Of a DNA stretch of 64,000 nucleotides, positions 16,493 through 24,736 are shown piece after piece; within the stretch, counting starts at the first letter, position 1; every line of letters starts with the position of its first letter. The notes beneath the pieces are model-generated. The model worked only from the letters and a program-made list of their open reading frames with translations. It was not told the DNA's origin and did not search any database. Source of the stretch: Planifilum fimeticola (lineage in GTDB: Bacteria; Bacillota; Bacilli; Thermoactinomycetales; DSM-44946). A program made the position numbers and the translations under genes. The stretch spans positions 1-64,000 of the forward strand of contig NZ_PVNE01000016.1 in assembly GCF_003001905.1 (NCBI RefSeq), in the 5' to 3' direction.

Positions 16493-17872
16493 TCACTCGC
16501 CGAGGGTGACCGATTCCTTTTTCCCTTCTTCCAGCGAGCAATGTTTGCCGCACCCGCCGGTGAGAAGAATCGTGCGCCGGCTGGCGATGAAGTCGTAGGC
16601 TCGCTGGCCGATTCCGATCCATCGGGCGAGCAGGAGAAGGGGAACCGCCGGCCACAGGGGGAGGAGCCGGGTGGCCATCTGGATCACGGCGTCGATTCCC
16701 TCGGCGAATCGCCGCCCGTCCGCCGTGCTGTGCATGCGTCGTTCCGCCTTGTCTGCGTCCAGTCCGTACTGTTGGATGACGCCGGGTTCCCGGAAGGAAA
16801 CGAACCGGATCAGGGAAAACCAGTCCAGCTTTTTGGAGGAGGCGACGCTGGCCCGGCACAGGGGGCACCAGCCGTCGTAAAAGACGATCATCTGCCTGCG
16901 CTGAACCGCGGGAAGGGCGGAGATTTTCTCCCCCAGGCGGCGGAACGGTCCGGCGGCCCTCGCTCCCACCCTCCGCGCGGCGGTGCCGATGAGGCGGTAA
17001 TCCTTGTCGGTCAAAAGGATCAGCTCGCTTCCGATCATGATCCAGGAAAACCCGGTCAGTCCCATGAACAGGGCGATGCCCCCATGAAAGAGGATCGCGC
17101 TTCCCACGGCGATCAGTTTGGTTACACGGTTCAGGAGCAGAAAGGGAAAAGCGACCTGAAAGATCACAGTGGCGTAGCTCAGAAATACCAGAAGGAATTC
17201 CGACTTCCAGATCCATTCGCTGATCCCCGGCCAGTAGAATTCCTGGACGCGCATGGCGTAGTACAGGGCGGTTCCTTCCTGCCAGTAGGATCCCATCACT
17301 TTATACATCCCCGCCGTGAAGTACAGGAAGGCGAGCTGAACGACCGCGGCCAGGACGGCGGCGTTGTGAAGGACCGCCGACATTTCTCCGGCGATCCCCT
17401 TCTCTCCGGAAGAAGGCATGTTTCTTCTCCGGAGGGCGTCCAACGAGAAGCGCGCCCCCACCTGGGCGAACATCAGGTAAAACAGCTGGATGCGCAGGAT
17501 GTTGTCTCCGCCGTTGGTGAGGTGGGGATTCCGGAAATAGAAGGACCAGAACAGGATGAAGGTGAGCACGCCGGTCAGGCGGGTGCGGTATCCGACCAGG
17601 TAGAGAAAGACGATGACAAACCCCGCGTGGTAGATCAGCTCGAAAAACCAGGAAGCTCCGCTCAGATGGAACAGGGTGAGGATCCCCCGGGTCTCGGCCA
17701 TCTCCAGGAAGGAATCGTGGGGCAACAGGCCGCCGGGTCCCCACAAAAGGTGCCGTTCGGCATAATGGCTGATGAGATAAAAAAGCAGGAACAGGCCGTA
17801 GGCGATGCGGGCCAGGCTGACACCCGTGAGCAGGTGTTCGGTGGTGAGGAGGCGATACAGCTTCCGGATCAC
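16493..17872 (-). CDS. HTTM-domain membrane protein with C-terminal DCC thiol-disulfide domain (SdpB-like)
   Basis: A 459-residue protein. The N-terminal 330 residues are an HTTM domain (vitamin K-dependent gamma-carboxylase-related, as in SdpB) with several membrane segments: VSLARIAYGLFLLFYLISHYA, split by the family's polar positions, and LLWGPGGLLPHDSF. The C-terminal part is a DUF393/DCC1-like domain with FYDGWCPLCRASV, whose CPLC is a thioredoxin-type redox motif. I start at GTG 17872, which overlaps the upstream stop (GTGA) and has GGGGGG upstream; ATG 17923 is possible but would overlap by 55 bases. Paired with a DUF5819 gene, it recalls the SdpA-SdpB pair that matures the SdpC toxin. 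No SdpC-like gene was seen. Confidence 0.8.
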   Translation of the reverse strand: MIRKLYRLLTTEHLLTGVSLARIAYGLFLLFYLISHYAERHLLWGPGGLLPHDSFLEMAETRGILTLFHLSGASWFFELIYHAGFVIVFLYLVGYRTRLTGVLTFILFWSFYFRNPHLTNGGDNILRIQLFYLMFAQVGARFSLDALRRRNMPSSGEKGIAGEMSAVLHNAAVLAAVVQLAFLYFTAGMYKVMGSYWQEGTALYYAMRVQEFYWPGISEWIWKSEFLLVFLSYATVIFQVAFPFLLLNRVTKLIAVGSAILFHGGIALFMGLTGFSWIMIGSELILLTDKDYRLIGTAARRVGARAAGPFRRLGEKISALPAVQRRQMIVFYDGWCPLCRASVASSKKLDWFSLIRFVSFREPGVIQQYGLDADKAERRMHSTADGRRFAEGIDAVIQMATRLLPLWPAVPLLLLARWIGIGQRAYDFIASRRTILLTGGCGKHCSLEEGKKESVTLGE

Positions 17873-18477
17873 GGCTTCCGCCCCCCGGAGGCGCCCCGGG
17901 CCGTTTCCCGCACCGTCATCCAATCGGTTTCGTCAAAATAGAGGGTGCCCATTTGGTCGGGCTTTTCCCGTTCCGGATATCGCGGGAACCGATTGATCAC
18001 GATCCGCACCTTGACCTGTTCCACATCCCGGAGTTCGTCATTCAGGGAGTGCAGGGCGATGCGGCGCAGCATCTGAAGGCCTTGGGCCTTCCTGTCCGGG
18101 TCCTCGCTCTGATACATCTTGATGGCGGAAGTCTGGAAGCGGAGGGCCCGGTCGCCGTTGAACAACCGGTTTTCCCACACGTCCCGAACCTGAGGCCGGG
18201 TGATGTCCTTCCACGGCGTTTCCCGTATTTCACCGGTTCCCGGATCGCGGTATTTCGCCTTGATCACGAGGGAGCGGTGCTGGGAAATCGGGTTTGGGGC
18301 AAACAATTGCCAGTTTTGAGCGAAGAGGGGGTCCATGTACCGCTGAAGGGGTTCAGAAAAGCGCCTCTTCAGCAGATTGTCGGGGGCCAGATAAAGAATG
18401 GTCATCAGGAAGTGGATTCCCAAAAGCAGCCCCAGCCCTCCCGCCCAGATCCAGACAATCCTGCGACGGCTGCGCAA
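17869..18477 (-). CDS. DUF5819 family protein (SdpA-like partner)
   Basis: A 202-residue protein with one N-terminal membrane anchor (VWIWAGGLGLLLGIHFLMT, residues 9-27) and an outer soluble domain. The stretch PLFAQNWQLFAPNPISQHRS (near 50) is characteristic of DUF5819, and FAPNP-type motifs also occur in SdpA. It starts at TTG 18477 with GGGGGG about five bases upstream. Its stop overlaps the HTTM gene start by four bases, so the two are made together and probably form a membrane complex. Function is unknown; a peptide- or protein-maturation role is inferred from the SdpAB parallel. Confidence 0.75.
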   Translation of the reverse strand: MRSRRRIVWIWAGGLGLLLGIHFLMTILYLAPDNLLKRRFSEPLQRYMDPLFAQNWQLFAPNPISQHRSLVIKAKYRDPGTGEIRETPWKDITRPQVRDVWENRLFNGDRALRFQTSAIKMYQSEDPDRKAQGLQMLRRIALHSLNDELRDVEQVKVRIVINRFPRYPEREKPDQMGTLYFDETDWMTVRETARGASGGRKP

Positions 18478-18811
18478 ACGGATCCCCCCAGTCGGCCGGC
18501 ATATCCATCGTAACCATTGTAAGCTTTCTCATCCGGAGAGGAAAGGGAGGGGGAGGGTGTTCATAGATCTGTGCCATTTTGCGGAAAATTGCCGTCGGGC
18601 GGGACGGTCCGGCCCGGTGTCCCTTCGCGCCTTTCGACGGGGAGGAATCTTGTCGTCGGGGGCAGTCGGCGGGAGGTTCCGCGCCATGGACTGCGGGGGA
18701 CGAGGCGTGCAACTACCGGACGATATCAGCAAACATTGTGAGGTCCGCGCGGACCATTTTTCGGACCCGCCCGCCGATATCACCTGATGAACTCCCTTTC
18801 CGGCTTGCGAG
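18478..18811. other. Intergenic region without a recognisable gene
   Basis: 334 bases between two minus-strand genes. Open frames here (for example a plus-strand one across 18398-18787) have no homology signal and overlap the known gene. I looked for a short secreted toxin-like ORF to pair with the SdpAB-like genes and found none with a signal peptide. A weak minus-strand -10 (TACAAT, 18520-18515) is the only promoter-like element. Confidence 0.5.
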
Positions 18812-19543
18812 TCAAAGAGGCGACCGCGTTTTCGAGGTTGATTCCGCCCCAGGAAGGGATCCCGGATCGTCCCGCAGTCCCAACGCGGGATCGATGCCCA
18901 ACCGGGCGAGGGCGTGGCGGTATTCCTCACGCAATTCGGCTTTCCCCCAAACCTTTGACCACAAGATCTTGGCCGCCTGTCCCTCGCGCCCCACATCCAG
19001 GCAGGCCGCCACCATCCGGATCCAACCGTCCGGCGGAGGGCCCAATCGCTCGTCGCCGGCTTCCCATCCGTCGACGATGTCCCGGCAGGATCGGTAGCGG
19101 TTGAGAAAGGGGATGACGTGGGTTTTCACGTATTCCCCCAGGGAATGGCCGAGGTCCGAAAGATCTTCTTCGTCGAACAGGATCCAGCGGGTATCCGCCC
19201 GATCCGGGCTGACGAGTCCCACGGACTGGTGGAGAAGGACATCCGGATCGTTCTTCATCTTCTTATTGTCCCCGAGCAGTCTTCGCATCTGTTCGCCGAT
19301 GCCGGGTTTCCGGACGGTGATTCGGGGGCATATGTAGGCCAGAACCGGATCGGTCCGTTTGCGGGACATGCGGAAAGCAAATTCCAGCGTCTGGCGGCCG
19401 GACGAATTTCCCCTCCAAAAACGGAGGGACCCCCGCCAGGAGAACCCTTCCGGTTCAAGCAACGGCCAAATGTGTTCTTCCAAAACCGGTACCAACAGGT
19501 TTTTGACGTGCTGTCGCCTTTTCCGCGTCTTTTTAATGGTCAT
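18812..19543 (-). CDS. Hypothetical protein (DUF4304-like?)
   Basis: A 243-residue, charged, soluble protein I do not confidently recognise. The N terminus (LEEHIWPLLEPEGFSWRGS) is weakly reminiscent of DUF4304 or similar domains that begin with a helix before a beta sheet. A DWF-type motif is absent, and no signal peptide or membrane segment is seen. Codon use and strong third-position GC match the neighbours, supporting a real gene. The ATG at 19543 follows GAGGGAGAG. It is not tightly linked to either neighbour (334 and 159 bases away). Confidence 0.65.
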   Translation of the reverse strand: MTIKKTRKRRQHVKNLLVPVLEEHIWPLLEPEGFSWRGSLRFWRGNSSGRQTLEFAFRMSRKRTDPVLAYICPRITVRKPGIGEQMRRLLGDNKKMKNDPDVLLHQSVGLVSPDRADTRWILFDEEDLSDLGHSLGEYVKTHVIPFLNRYRSCRDIVDGWEAGDERLGPPPDGWIRMVAACLDVGREGQAAKILWSKVWGKAELREEYRHALARLGIDPALGLRDDPGSLPGAESTSKTRSPL

Positions 19544-19702
19544 GACCGCTCTCCCTCAAATTTGGATCGCCCTTGCAGAATTCCTTGAGTCAAGGGGATA
19601 GGTCCCCTCTCGCCGGGGGATTTCTGCCGGGTTCGTTATCACGCCTTCGATTTGAATGGCCGTCTCTTTTTTCACAATTGTCTCAATATCGTGCAGGCCT
19701 TG

Positions 19703-20668
19703 TCAACCGGCCCGCTCCTGCGTCCTCTCCTTGGTTTCCGGAAAAAGGAAGTCGATGAACCGTTCCGCCGTAGGCTGGGGTTCATGGTTGGCCAGTCCGG
19801 GCCGTTCATTGGCTTCGATGATGGCGTATCTTTCCCCGGTAAAGTCGGGGACGATGAAATCGAAGCCGACGACGGGGATGTCGAGGATGCGGCTCGCCTC
19901 CTCGGCGATTTTCCGCAGCCGGGGGGACACCTGGTCGGTCACGTCCCGGATGGTTCCCCCCGTGTGGAAATTGGCCGTCTTGCGCAGGGGAACCGTTTTT
20001 CCCGCGGGGGGAACCGCATCCAGGTCGAAACCGGACTGCCTGACCACCCGGCGGGTCTCTCCGTCCAACGGGATTCGGGCTTCCCCGCCGGTCTGCTCCT
20101 GGAGCTTCCGGTTGGCTTCCTCCGCCAATTGACGGACGGTGTGACGACCGTCTCCGGTCACCCGGGCGGGGGTCCGCTCGATGGCCGCCACGAAGGAGTG
20201 GTCGATGGCGATGATTCGGAGATCTCTTCCCCTTACATACTGCTCCAAAACCACCTCATCCCCGCATTGCGCGGCGAAACGGAACGCCCGTTCCACCTCG
20301 TCGGGAGCGGACACATCCACGGTAATGCCTGTTCCCTGTTCGCCCCGAAGGGGTTTGACGACGGCGCTTCCCCATTTTTCCAGGTGCGTCTCCGCGGCGG
20401 AGCGGACTTCCTCCGGCTTTGCCCCCCGGCTGAGAACCACCTGTTCCGGCACGGAAAATCCCTCCCGCTTCAGGAGCCGGCGGGTGAGCGCTTTGTTTTC
20501 GCAGATGGTCATGGCGACGGCGGAGGTCCGGTCGGTGAGGGATTCCCGGCAGCGGATCCGCTTTTCTCCGTGTTCCAGGATAAACATGCCTGCCGCTTCG
20601 TCGATCACCGTCACCCGGATTCCCCGGCGCTTGGCTTCGTCGATGAGAATTTGCGCGTAGATGTTCAC
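19703..20668 (-). CDS. ATP-grasp half of N-acetylglutaminylglutamine synthetase
   Basis: A 321-residue ATP-grasp ligase. Seen: VVKPLRGEQGTGITVDV (nucleotide-binding loop, near 103), VLEQYVRGRDLRIIAID (near 140), and the C-terminal IIEANERPGLANHEPQPTA (near 287). The last stretch is distinctive for the C-terminal domain of N-acetylglutaminylglutamine (NAGG) synthetases, related to cyanophycin synthetase. In known NAGGN producers this domain is fused behind a GNAT domain in one chain; here it is a separate GTG-start gene overlapping the GNAT gene by four bases. It would ligate glutamine residues using ATP. Confidence 0.85.
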   Translation of the reverse strand: MNIYAQILIDEAKRRGIRVTVIDEAAGMFILEHGEKRIRCRESLTDRTSAVAMTICENKALTRRLLKREGFSVPEQVVLSRGAKPEEVRSAAETHLEKWGSAVVKPLRGEQGTGITVDVSAPDEVERAFRFAAQCGDEVVLEQYVRGRDLRIIAIDHSFVAAIERTPARVTGDGRHTVRQLAEEANRKLQEQTGGEARIPLDGETRRVVRQSGFDLDAVPPAGKTVPLRKTANFHTGGTIRDVTDQVSPRLRKIAEEASRILDIPVVGFDFIVPDFTGERYAIIEANERPGLANHEPQPTAERFIDFLFPETKERTQERAG

Positions 20669-21474
20669 GGTTTGGGCCCTCCCGTGTAAAAGATCCGGTT
20701 GATTTCGTTTTTCCGTTTGACCGTGAAAACGGGCACTCGGCGGAAGCCGAGGGAGCGGTAGAGCCGGATGGCCTTGTGGTTGTCATGGAGAACGGACAGG
20801 TCCAGGTATTCCCGCCCTTTAGCCAGGTAATGTTCCGCCACGCAACGGACGAGGGCGCGGCCGACCCCCCGGGCCCGCCGGTCCGGGTCCACCGCGAGAC
20901 ACCAGAAGCTGGCCCCGTTTTCCGGATCGTTGAAGGCCTCCTTGTGGTCGATTCCCGTGATCGTGCCGATGATCTGCCCGTCGGCGGAGTCCTCGGCGAC
21001 GAAATAGCTGAAGGTGTGGGTTTTTTGATTTTTCACGATGGTGGAGACGGGGCTTTCGATCAGGCCGCATTTCCGGTAGATGGCGTTCACCTGCTCTGCG
21101 TCCTCTTCTCCCCGGAGCAGGCGGATGCGGAAAGAGGACGGCCGTTTCCTGGGCATCCGGTAATGGTGCAGCCACAGGCGGTAGGTGTGGGAGGGATCGA
21201 CGAACAGCAGGTCGGGGGCTTTAGCCAGCAGCACGTGATGGTTTTTGATGTAGATGGCCAGATCCCGCCTGCCCGCCGGCTCCGAGGAGAAGATGTCGAT
21301 GATCCGGTCATGGTCGTCGAAGGTTTGGCCGAAAATCAGCCTTCCCCATCCGCAGGGGAGGGCGACGTTGCGTTTGATCCCCCGGGTTTTGACCGGAGGC
21401 GGTTCTTCGACCCATTCGGACAGGGGCGTTGAAAAGGAGCGCTTCAAATGTCGGACCAGCGTGCGCTGAGTCAT
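20665..21474 (-). CDS. GNAT acetyltransferase half of N-acetylglutaminylglutamine synthetase
   Basis: A 269-residue protein. The N-terminal 130 residues hold the special region of this family (GRLIFGQTFDDHDRIIDIF, then DLLFVDPSHTYRLWLHHYRM near 95). A GNAT domain follows with the acetyl-CoA motif DPDRRARGVGRALVRCV near 203. It likely acetylates the amino group of glutamine or the dipeptide for NAGGN synthesis. It starts at ATG 21474, one base after the asparagine synthase-like gene, and ends overlapping the ATP-grasp gene (GTGA). Together the two equal the length of the usual fused enzyme. Confidence 0.85.
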   Translation of the reverse strand: MTQRTLVRHLKRSFSTPLSEWVEEPPPVKTRGIKRNVALPCGWGRLIFGQTFDDHDRIIDIFSSEPAGRRDLAIYIKNHHVLLAKAPDLLFVDPSHTYRLWLHHYRMPRKRPSSFRIRLLRGEEDAEQVNAIYRKCGLIESPVSTIVKNQKTHTFSYFVAEDSADGQIIGTITGIDHKEAFNDPENGASFWCLAVDPDRRARGVGRALVRCVAEHYLAKGREYLDLSVLHDNHKAIRLYRSLGFRRVPVFTVKRKNEINRIFYTGGPKP

Positions 21475-21475
21475 G

Positions 21476-23242
21476 TCAACACCCCATTTCCTGGAGCCAG
21501 AATTCCAAGAGGGCGAGCTGCCACAGCTTGCTGCCTCCCAGCACGGTGATGTGCCGTTCCGGGGCGGCGAGCAGTTTTTCCACGTACGCCGGGCGGAACA
21601 GACCGCGCCTCCGCGCCCGGTCGGACAGGAGAATATCCCGGGCGAACTCCAGGTACTCTCCCCGCAGGTATTTCAGGGCGGGTACGGGGAAGTAGCCCTT
21701 TTTCCGGAAAATGATCTCGCGTGGAAGCAGGCGTTCCGCCGCTTTTTTCAGGATGGCTTTTCCTCCTCCGGACAGCTTGATTTCCGGCGGCATGGCGGCC
21801 GCCAGCTCCACCAGCTCGTGATCCAGGAAGGGCACCCGCGCCTCCAATCCCCAGCTCATGGTCATGTTGTCCACCCGCTTGAGGGGATCGTCCACCAGCA
21901 TCACGGTGATGTCGAGCCGGAGGGCCTGGTCGACGGGATGGGAGGCACCGGGCGTGCCGAAGTGGTCCCGGACGAATTGTTTGGACCAGTCTTCCCCGTG
22001 ATATTCCGGTTCCAGCGCCTCCAGGATTTCAAGGTGATCCCGGTCGAAAAAGGCTTTTTCGTAGCGGTCCGCCGGGTGGCCGGATCCGTCGTTTATCCGG
22101 GGATACCAGTGGTATCCCGCAAACACCTCATCGGCGCCCTGACCGCTCAGCACCACCTTCGTCTCCCGGCTCACCTCCTGGGACAGGAGATAAAATCCGA
22201 CGGCGTCGTGGCTCGTCATCGGTTCGGCCATGTTTCGGATGCACTCCTGGAGGCGGGGGAGGAGCTGCTCGGAATCGATGAAAATCTTGCGGTGCTCCGT
22301 GCCGAACATCTCGGCGACCTGATCGCTGTAGCGGAACTCGTTTCCCTCTTCTCCGGCCACATCCTCAAAGCCGATGGAATAGGTCCGGAGGGACTCGGGT
22401 TCCATCCGGGCCATCAGGGCGACGATCAGGCTGGAGTCCACCCCCCCGCTCAACAGCGCGCCGACGGGAACGTCGCTCACCATCCGCCGCTTGACGCTGG
22501 TTTCAAGGGCGTGGAGGAGCCGTTCGATCCATTCCTCTTCACTCAAATTCCATTTTTCGTCGAAGTTCAGTTTCCAGTAGGTCTGCTTTCTTTTCCGCCC
22601 GTTCGATTCGATGACGAGCAGGGTGGCCGGCTCCAGCTTCCGGACATTCTCGAAAAGGGTCAGGGGAGCAGGGATGACGCCGTGAAAGGTGAGAAAGTGG
22701 TGGAGCGCCCGTTTTGAAAGCCGGGGGCGAACGACGCCCGCCCGCATCAGGGCCTGGATGTTGGAGGCGAAATAGAAGGTGCCGTTTTCATCCGCGTAAT
22801 AGAGGGGCTTGATCCCCAATCGGTCGCGCCCCAGGATGCACCTCTTCCGCTTCCAATCGTAGAGGCAGAAGGCGAACATCCCCATGAGGCGGGTGACGAA
22901 GGATTCTCCCCAGGCGTGGTAGGCCTTCAGGAGGACCTCCGTGTCGCTGGAGGAGAAAAACCGGTATCCCAGGGCCGTAAGCTCCCGCTTCAATTCCCGG
23001 TAGTTGTAAATCTCTCCGTTGCACACGACGGAAAGCCCCAGCTCTTCGTCCACCATCGGCTGACGCCCTTTTTCCGTCAGATCGATGATACTGAGTCGGC
23101 GATGACCCAGGGCCACGCCGGGCCGGACCAGCCAGCCCTCATCATCGGGGCCGCGTCGCTCCAAAGAGGGGAGCATCGAGCGCAACTGATTTTTTTCCAC
23201 CGGGTTCTCGTCCAGATCGATGATTCCGCAAATGCCGCACAT
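21476..23242 (-). CDS. N-acetylglutaminylglutamine amidotransferase (AsnB-like)
   Basis: A 588-residue glutamine-dependent amidotransferase. The N-terminal class II glutaminase starts MCGICGI, with Cys2 as nucleophile after removal of Met1, and has ERRGPDDEGW and VVCNGEIYNY. The synthetase domain has the PP-loop GALLSGGVDSSLIVAL near 253 and VLSGQGADEVFAGYHWYP near 360. Length and the SSDTEVLLKAYHAWG and FYLLSQEVS blocks fit the NAGGN amidotransferase subfamily rather than true asparagine synthetase. It should convert the C-terminal carboxyl of N-acetylglutaminylglutamine to the amide, giving the osmoprotectant NAGGN. First gene of the three-gene minus-strand operon. Confidence 0.87.
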   Translation of the reverse strand: MCGICGIIDLDENPVEKNQLRSMLPSLERRGPDDEGWLVRPGVALGHRRLSIIDLTEKGRQPMVDEELGLSVVCNGEIYNYRELKRELTALGYRFFSSSDTEVLLKAYHAWGESFVTRLMGMFAFCLYDWKRKRCILGRDRLGIKPLYYADENGTFYFASNIQALMRAGVVRPRLSKRALHHFLTFHGVIPAPLTLFENVRKLEPATLLVIESNGRKRKQTYWKLNFDEKWNLSEEEWIERLLHALETSVKRRMVSDVPVGALLSGGVDSSLIVALMARMEPESLRTYSIGFEDVAGEEGNEFRYSDQVAEMFGTEHRKIFIDSEQLLPRLQECIRNMAEPMTSHDAVGFYLLSQEVSRETKVVLSGQGADEVFAGYHWYPRINDGSGHPADRYEKAFFDRDHLEILEALEPEYHGEDWSKQFVRDHFGTPGASHPVDQALRLDITVMLVDDPLKRVDNMTMSWGLEARVPFLDHELVELAAAMPPEIKLSGGGKAILKKAAERLLPREIIFRKKGYFPVPALKYLRGEYLEFARDILLSDRARRRGLFRPAYVEKLLAAPERHITVLGGSKLWQLALLEFWLQEMGC

Positions 23243-23413
23243 GGGTCTTCACATCACTCCTCAATGAAAAGTTATGGGAATAGGAAAACAAAGCACCGAT
23301 TGGAAAGGTGAAAGAGGGGAAAGCGGGGGTATTGAAGAGGTGTTTCGACGGATTTTTCTTCGTTCGGTCGGTGTTTCCTGTCAGATTTCGAAAAGAAGGG
23401 GGCTATGGCAGCA

Positions 23414-23419
23414 TATAAT
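23414..23419 (+). promoter_or_regulatory. Possible -10 element in the divergent gap
   Basis: A TATAAT on the plus strand, without a clear -35, about 40 bases upstream of a 22-codon ORF with a good ribosome-binding site. It could drive that small ORF; support is weak. Confidence 0.3.
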
Positions 23420-23461
23420 GGGGGATGGGGCGGGTGCCCCGGTGATCGACTGGAGGAAATC

Positions 23462-23530
23462 ATGGAAATCTCAATCGGTTATGTATTGCATGGATTGATT
23501 TTTGCATCAAACTTTGGTTTTGAAGGATAG
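23462..23530 (+). CDS. Possible 22-residue small protein or leader peptide
   Basis: ATG at 23462 preceded by CTGGAGGAAAT (SD at ideal distance) opens a 22-codon frame ending TAG at 23528-23530. The product begins MEISIGYVLHGLIFASNFGF and is moderately hydrophobic. It sits in the 500-base divergent gap between the NAGGN operon and the TRAP operon. No homolog is known to me. The SD plus an upstream TATAAT make it worth listing, but chance occurrence is possible. Confidence 0.3.
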   Translation: MEISIGYVLHGLIFASNFGFEG

Positions 23531-23664
23531 GACGACAGGTACGGTATGTTATTTAACCGGAATCGAACCGGATCAAACGGGTTTTTTCAGGGCCGTTCAG
23601 GGGATCGATTATGCGGAATATTGAGAAATAAGAAATCGATTCCATTTACATGCAAATCGATCAT

Positions 23665-23698
23665 ATTGTACAATTATGCTGACAGTATATTGTATAAT
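23665..23698 (+). promoter_or_regulatory. Tandem near-identical palindromes and -10 of the TRAP operon
   Basis: ATTGTACAAT (23665-23674, perfect palindrome) and ATTGTATAAT (23689-23698) differ at one base and are spaced 24 bases start to start. The second contains the TATAAT -10 (23693-23698). Their form resembles operators of FCD-type GntR regulators. A regulator bound here would cover the promoter of the transporter operon. No matching regulator gene is adjacent. Confidence 0.5.
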
Positions 23699-23744
23699 AA
23701 GTATGTTGTATCGGCTTGCATCGATCACAAAGGGGGTCATACAA

Positions 23745-24731
23745 GTGAAAAAGTGGTCCGTACTACTTACTCTTGCTCTCATTGCATCGGTCTTTTTGAC
23801 AGCCTGCGGCCAAAGCGGGTCCGGTGGCGGTGAGAGTGGAGGAAGTCAGGATCTTTCTCTGGCGACGGGTAGTACCGGAGGCACCTACTATCCGTTGGGC
23901 GGTGCCATTGCCAACGTATGGAACAAAAATGTGGAGGGTGTGAACGTCACGGCCCAGGCGACGGGGGCGTCCGTCGAAAACCTGGCCCTTCTCGCCAAGG
24001 GGGAAGCCGATTTGGCGATGGTGGTCAACATGAACGCCGATGATGCCTACAACGGCCGGGCGGATTTCGAGGGCCAGAAGGTGACCAACTTCGGGGCGAT
24101 CGGCGTCGTCTATCCGGAAGTGGTGCAGGCCGTGGTGGCCAAGGATAGCAACATTAAAACCGTTTCCGATCTCAAAGGGAAACGTGTCGCGGTAGGTCCC
24201 CAAGGAAGCGGCACGGTCAACACCACAAAACATATCCTTGAGGCTTATGGACTCACCTTTGACGATATTCAGCCCTTCTACGACAGCTTCGGCGATGCGG
24301 CCACCAAGCTGAAGGACGGCCAAGTTGATGCGATCTTCGGCTTGTTGAGCCTGCCGGCGTCCAACATCGAGGATATCACGACCGCCAAGGAAGTGCGCGT
24401 GCTCGAAGTGGACGACAAGGCGATGAAAAAATTGCAGGAAAAATACCCCTTTTACCAGCCGCTGACGATCGAGGGCGGCACCTACAAGGGGCAGGACGAA
24501 GATGTCCAGACGGCGACCCTGAAGGCCGTCATGTACGCCAACAATGATCTGAGCGAAGATCTCGTCTACAATCTGACCAAGACCATGTATGAGAAAAAGG
24601 ACGATATCGCCAGCGCGCACCAGGCCGGAAACCAGATCGATCTGGAAAAAGCGTTGGAGGGTGTGACCACTCCGATCCATCCGGGTGCGAAGAAGTACTT
24701 TGAGGAAAAGGGCATTCCCCTGCCGGAGTAA
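23745..24731 (+). CDS. TAXI family TRAP transporter substrate-binding lipoprotein
   Basis: A 328-residue extracytoplasmic binding protein. The signal peptide MKKWSVLLTLALIASVFLTA ends at lipobox Cys21, followed by a Gly/Ser linker. TAXI features: LATGSTGGTYYPLGGAIANVW near 40, TGASVENLALLAKGEADLAM near 70, and LKGKRVAVGPQGSGTVNTT near 145. It is predicted to deliver an organic or amino acid (some TAXI proteins bind glutamate or 2-oxoglutarate) to the fused permease downstream. The start is GTG 23745 after AAAGGGGGT; the frame extends upstream to 23676, but that part would precede the signal peptide. First gene of the TRAP operon. Confidence 0.9.
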   Translation: MKKWSVLLTLALIASVFLTACGQSGSGGGESGGSQDLSLATGSTGGTYYPLGGAIANVWNKNVEGVNVTAQATGASVENLALLAKGEADLAMVVNMNADDAYNGRADFEGQKVTNFGAIGVVYPEVVQAVVAKDSNIKTVSDLKGKRVAVGPQGSGTVNTTKHILEAYGLTFDDIQPFYDSFGDAATKLKDGQVDAIFGLLSLPASNIEDITTAKEVRVLEVDDKAMKKLQEKYPFYQPLTIEGGTYKGQDEDVQTATLKAVMYANNDLSEDLVYNLTKTMYEKKDDIASAHQAGNQIDLEKALEGVTTPIHPGAKKYFEEKGIPLPE

Positions 24732-24736
24732 TCTGA

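Noticed and set aside
18478-18811. A hidden SdpC-like toxin or immunity gene next to the DUF5819/HTTM pair
   Set aside because: No short ORF here or between the two genes has a signal peptide or hydrophobic toxin-like segment with a ribosome-binding site.
21476-23242. Ordinary asparagine synthetase (AsnB)
   Set aside because: The downstream GNAT and ATP-grasp genes with NAGG-synthetase signatures, and the sequence blocks of the protein itself, point to the NAGGN amidotransferase instead.
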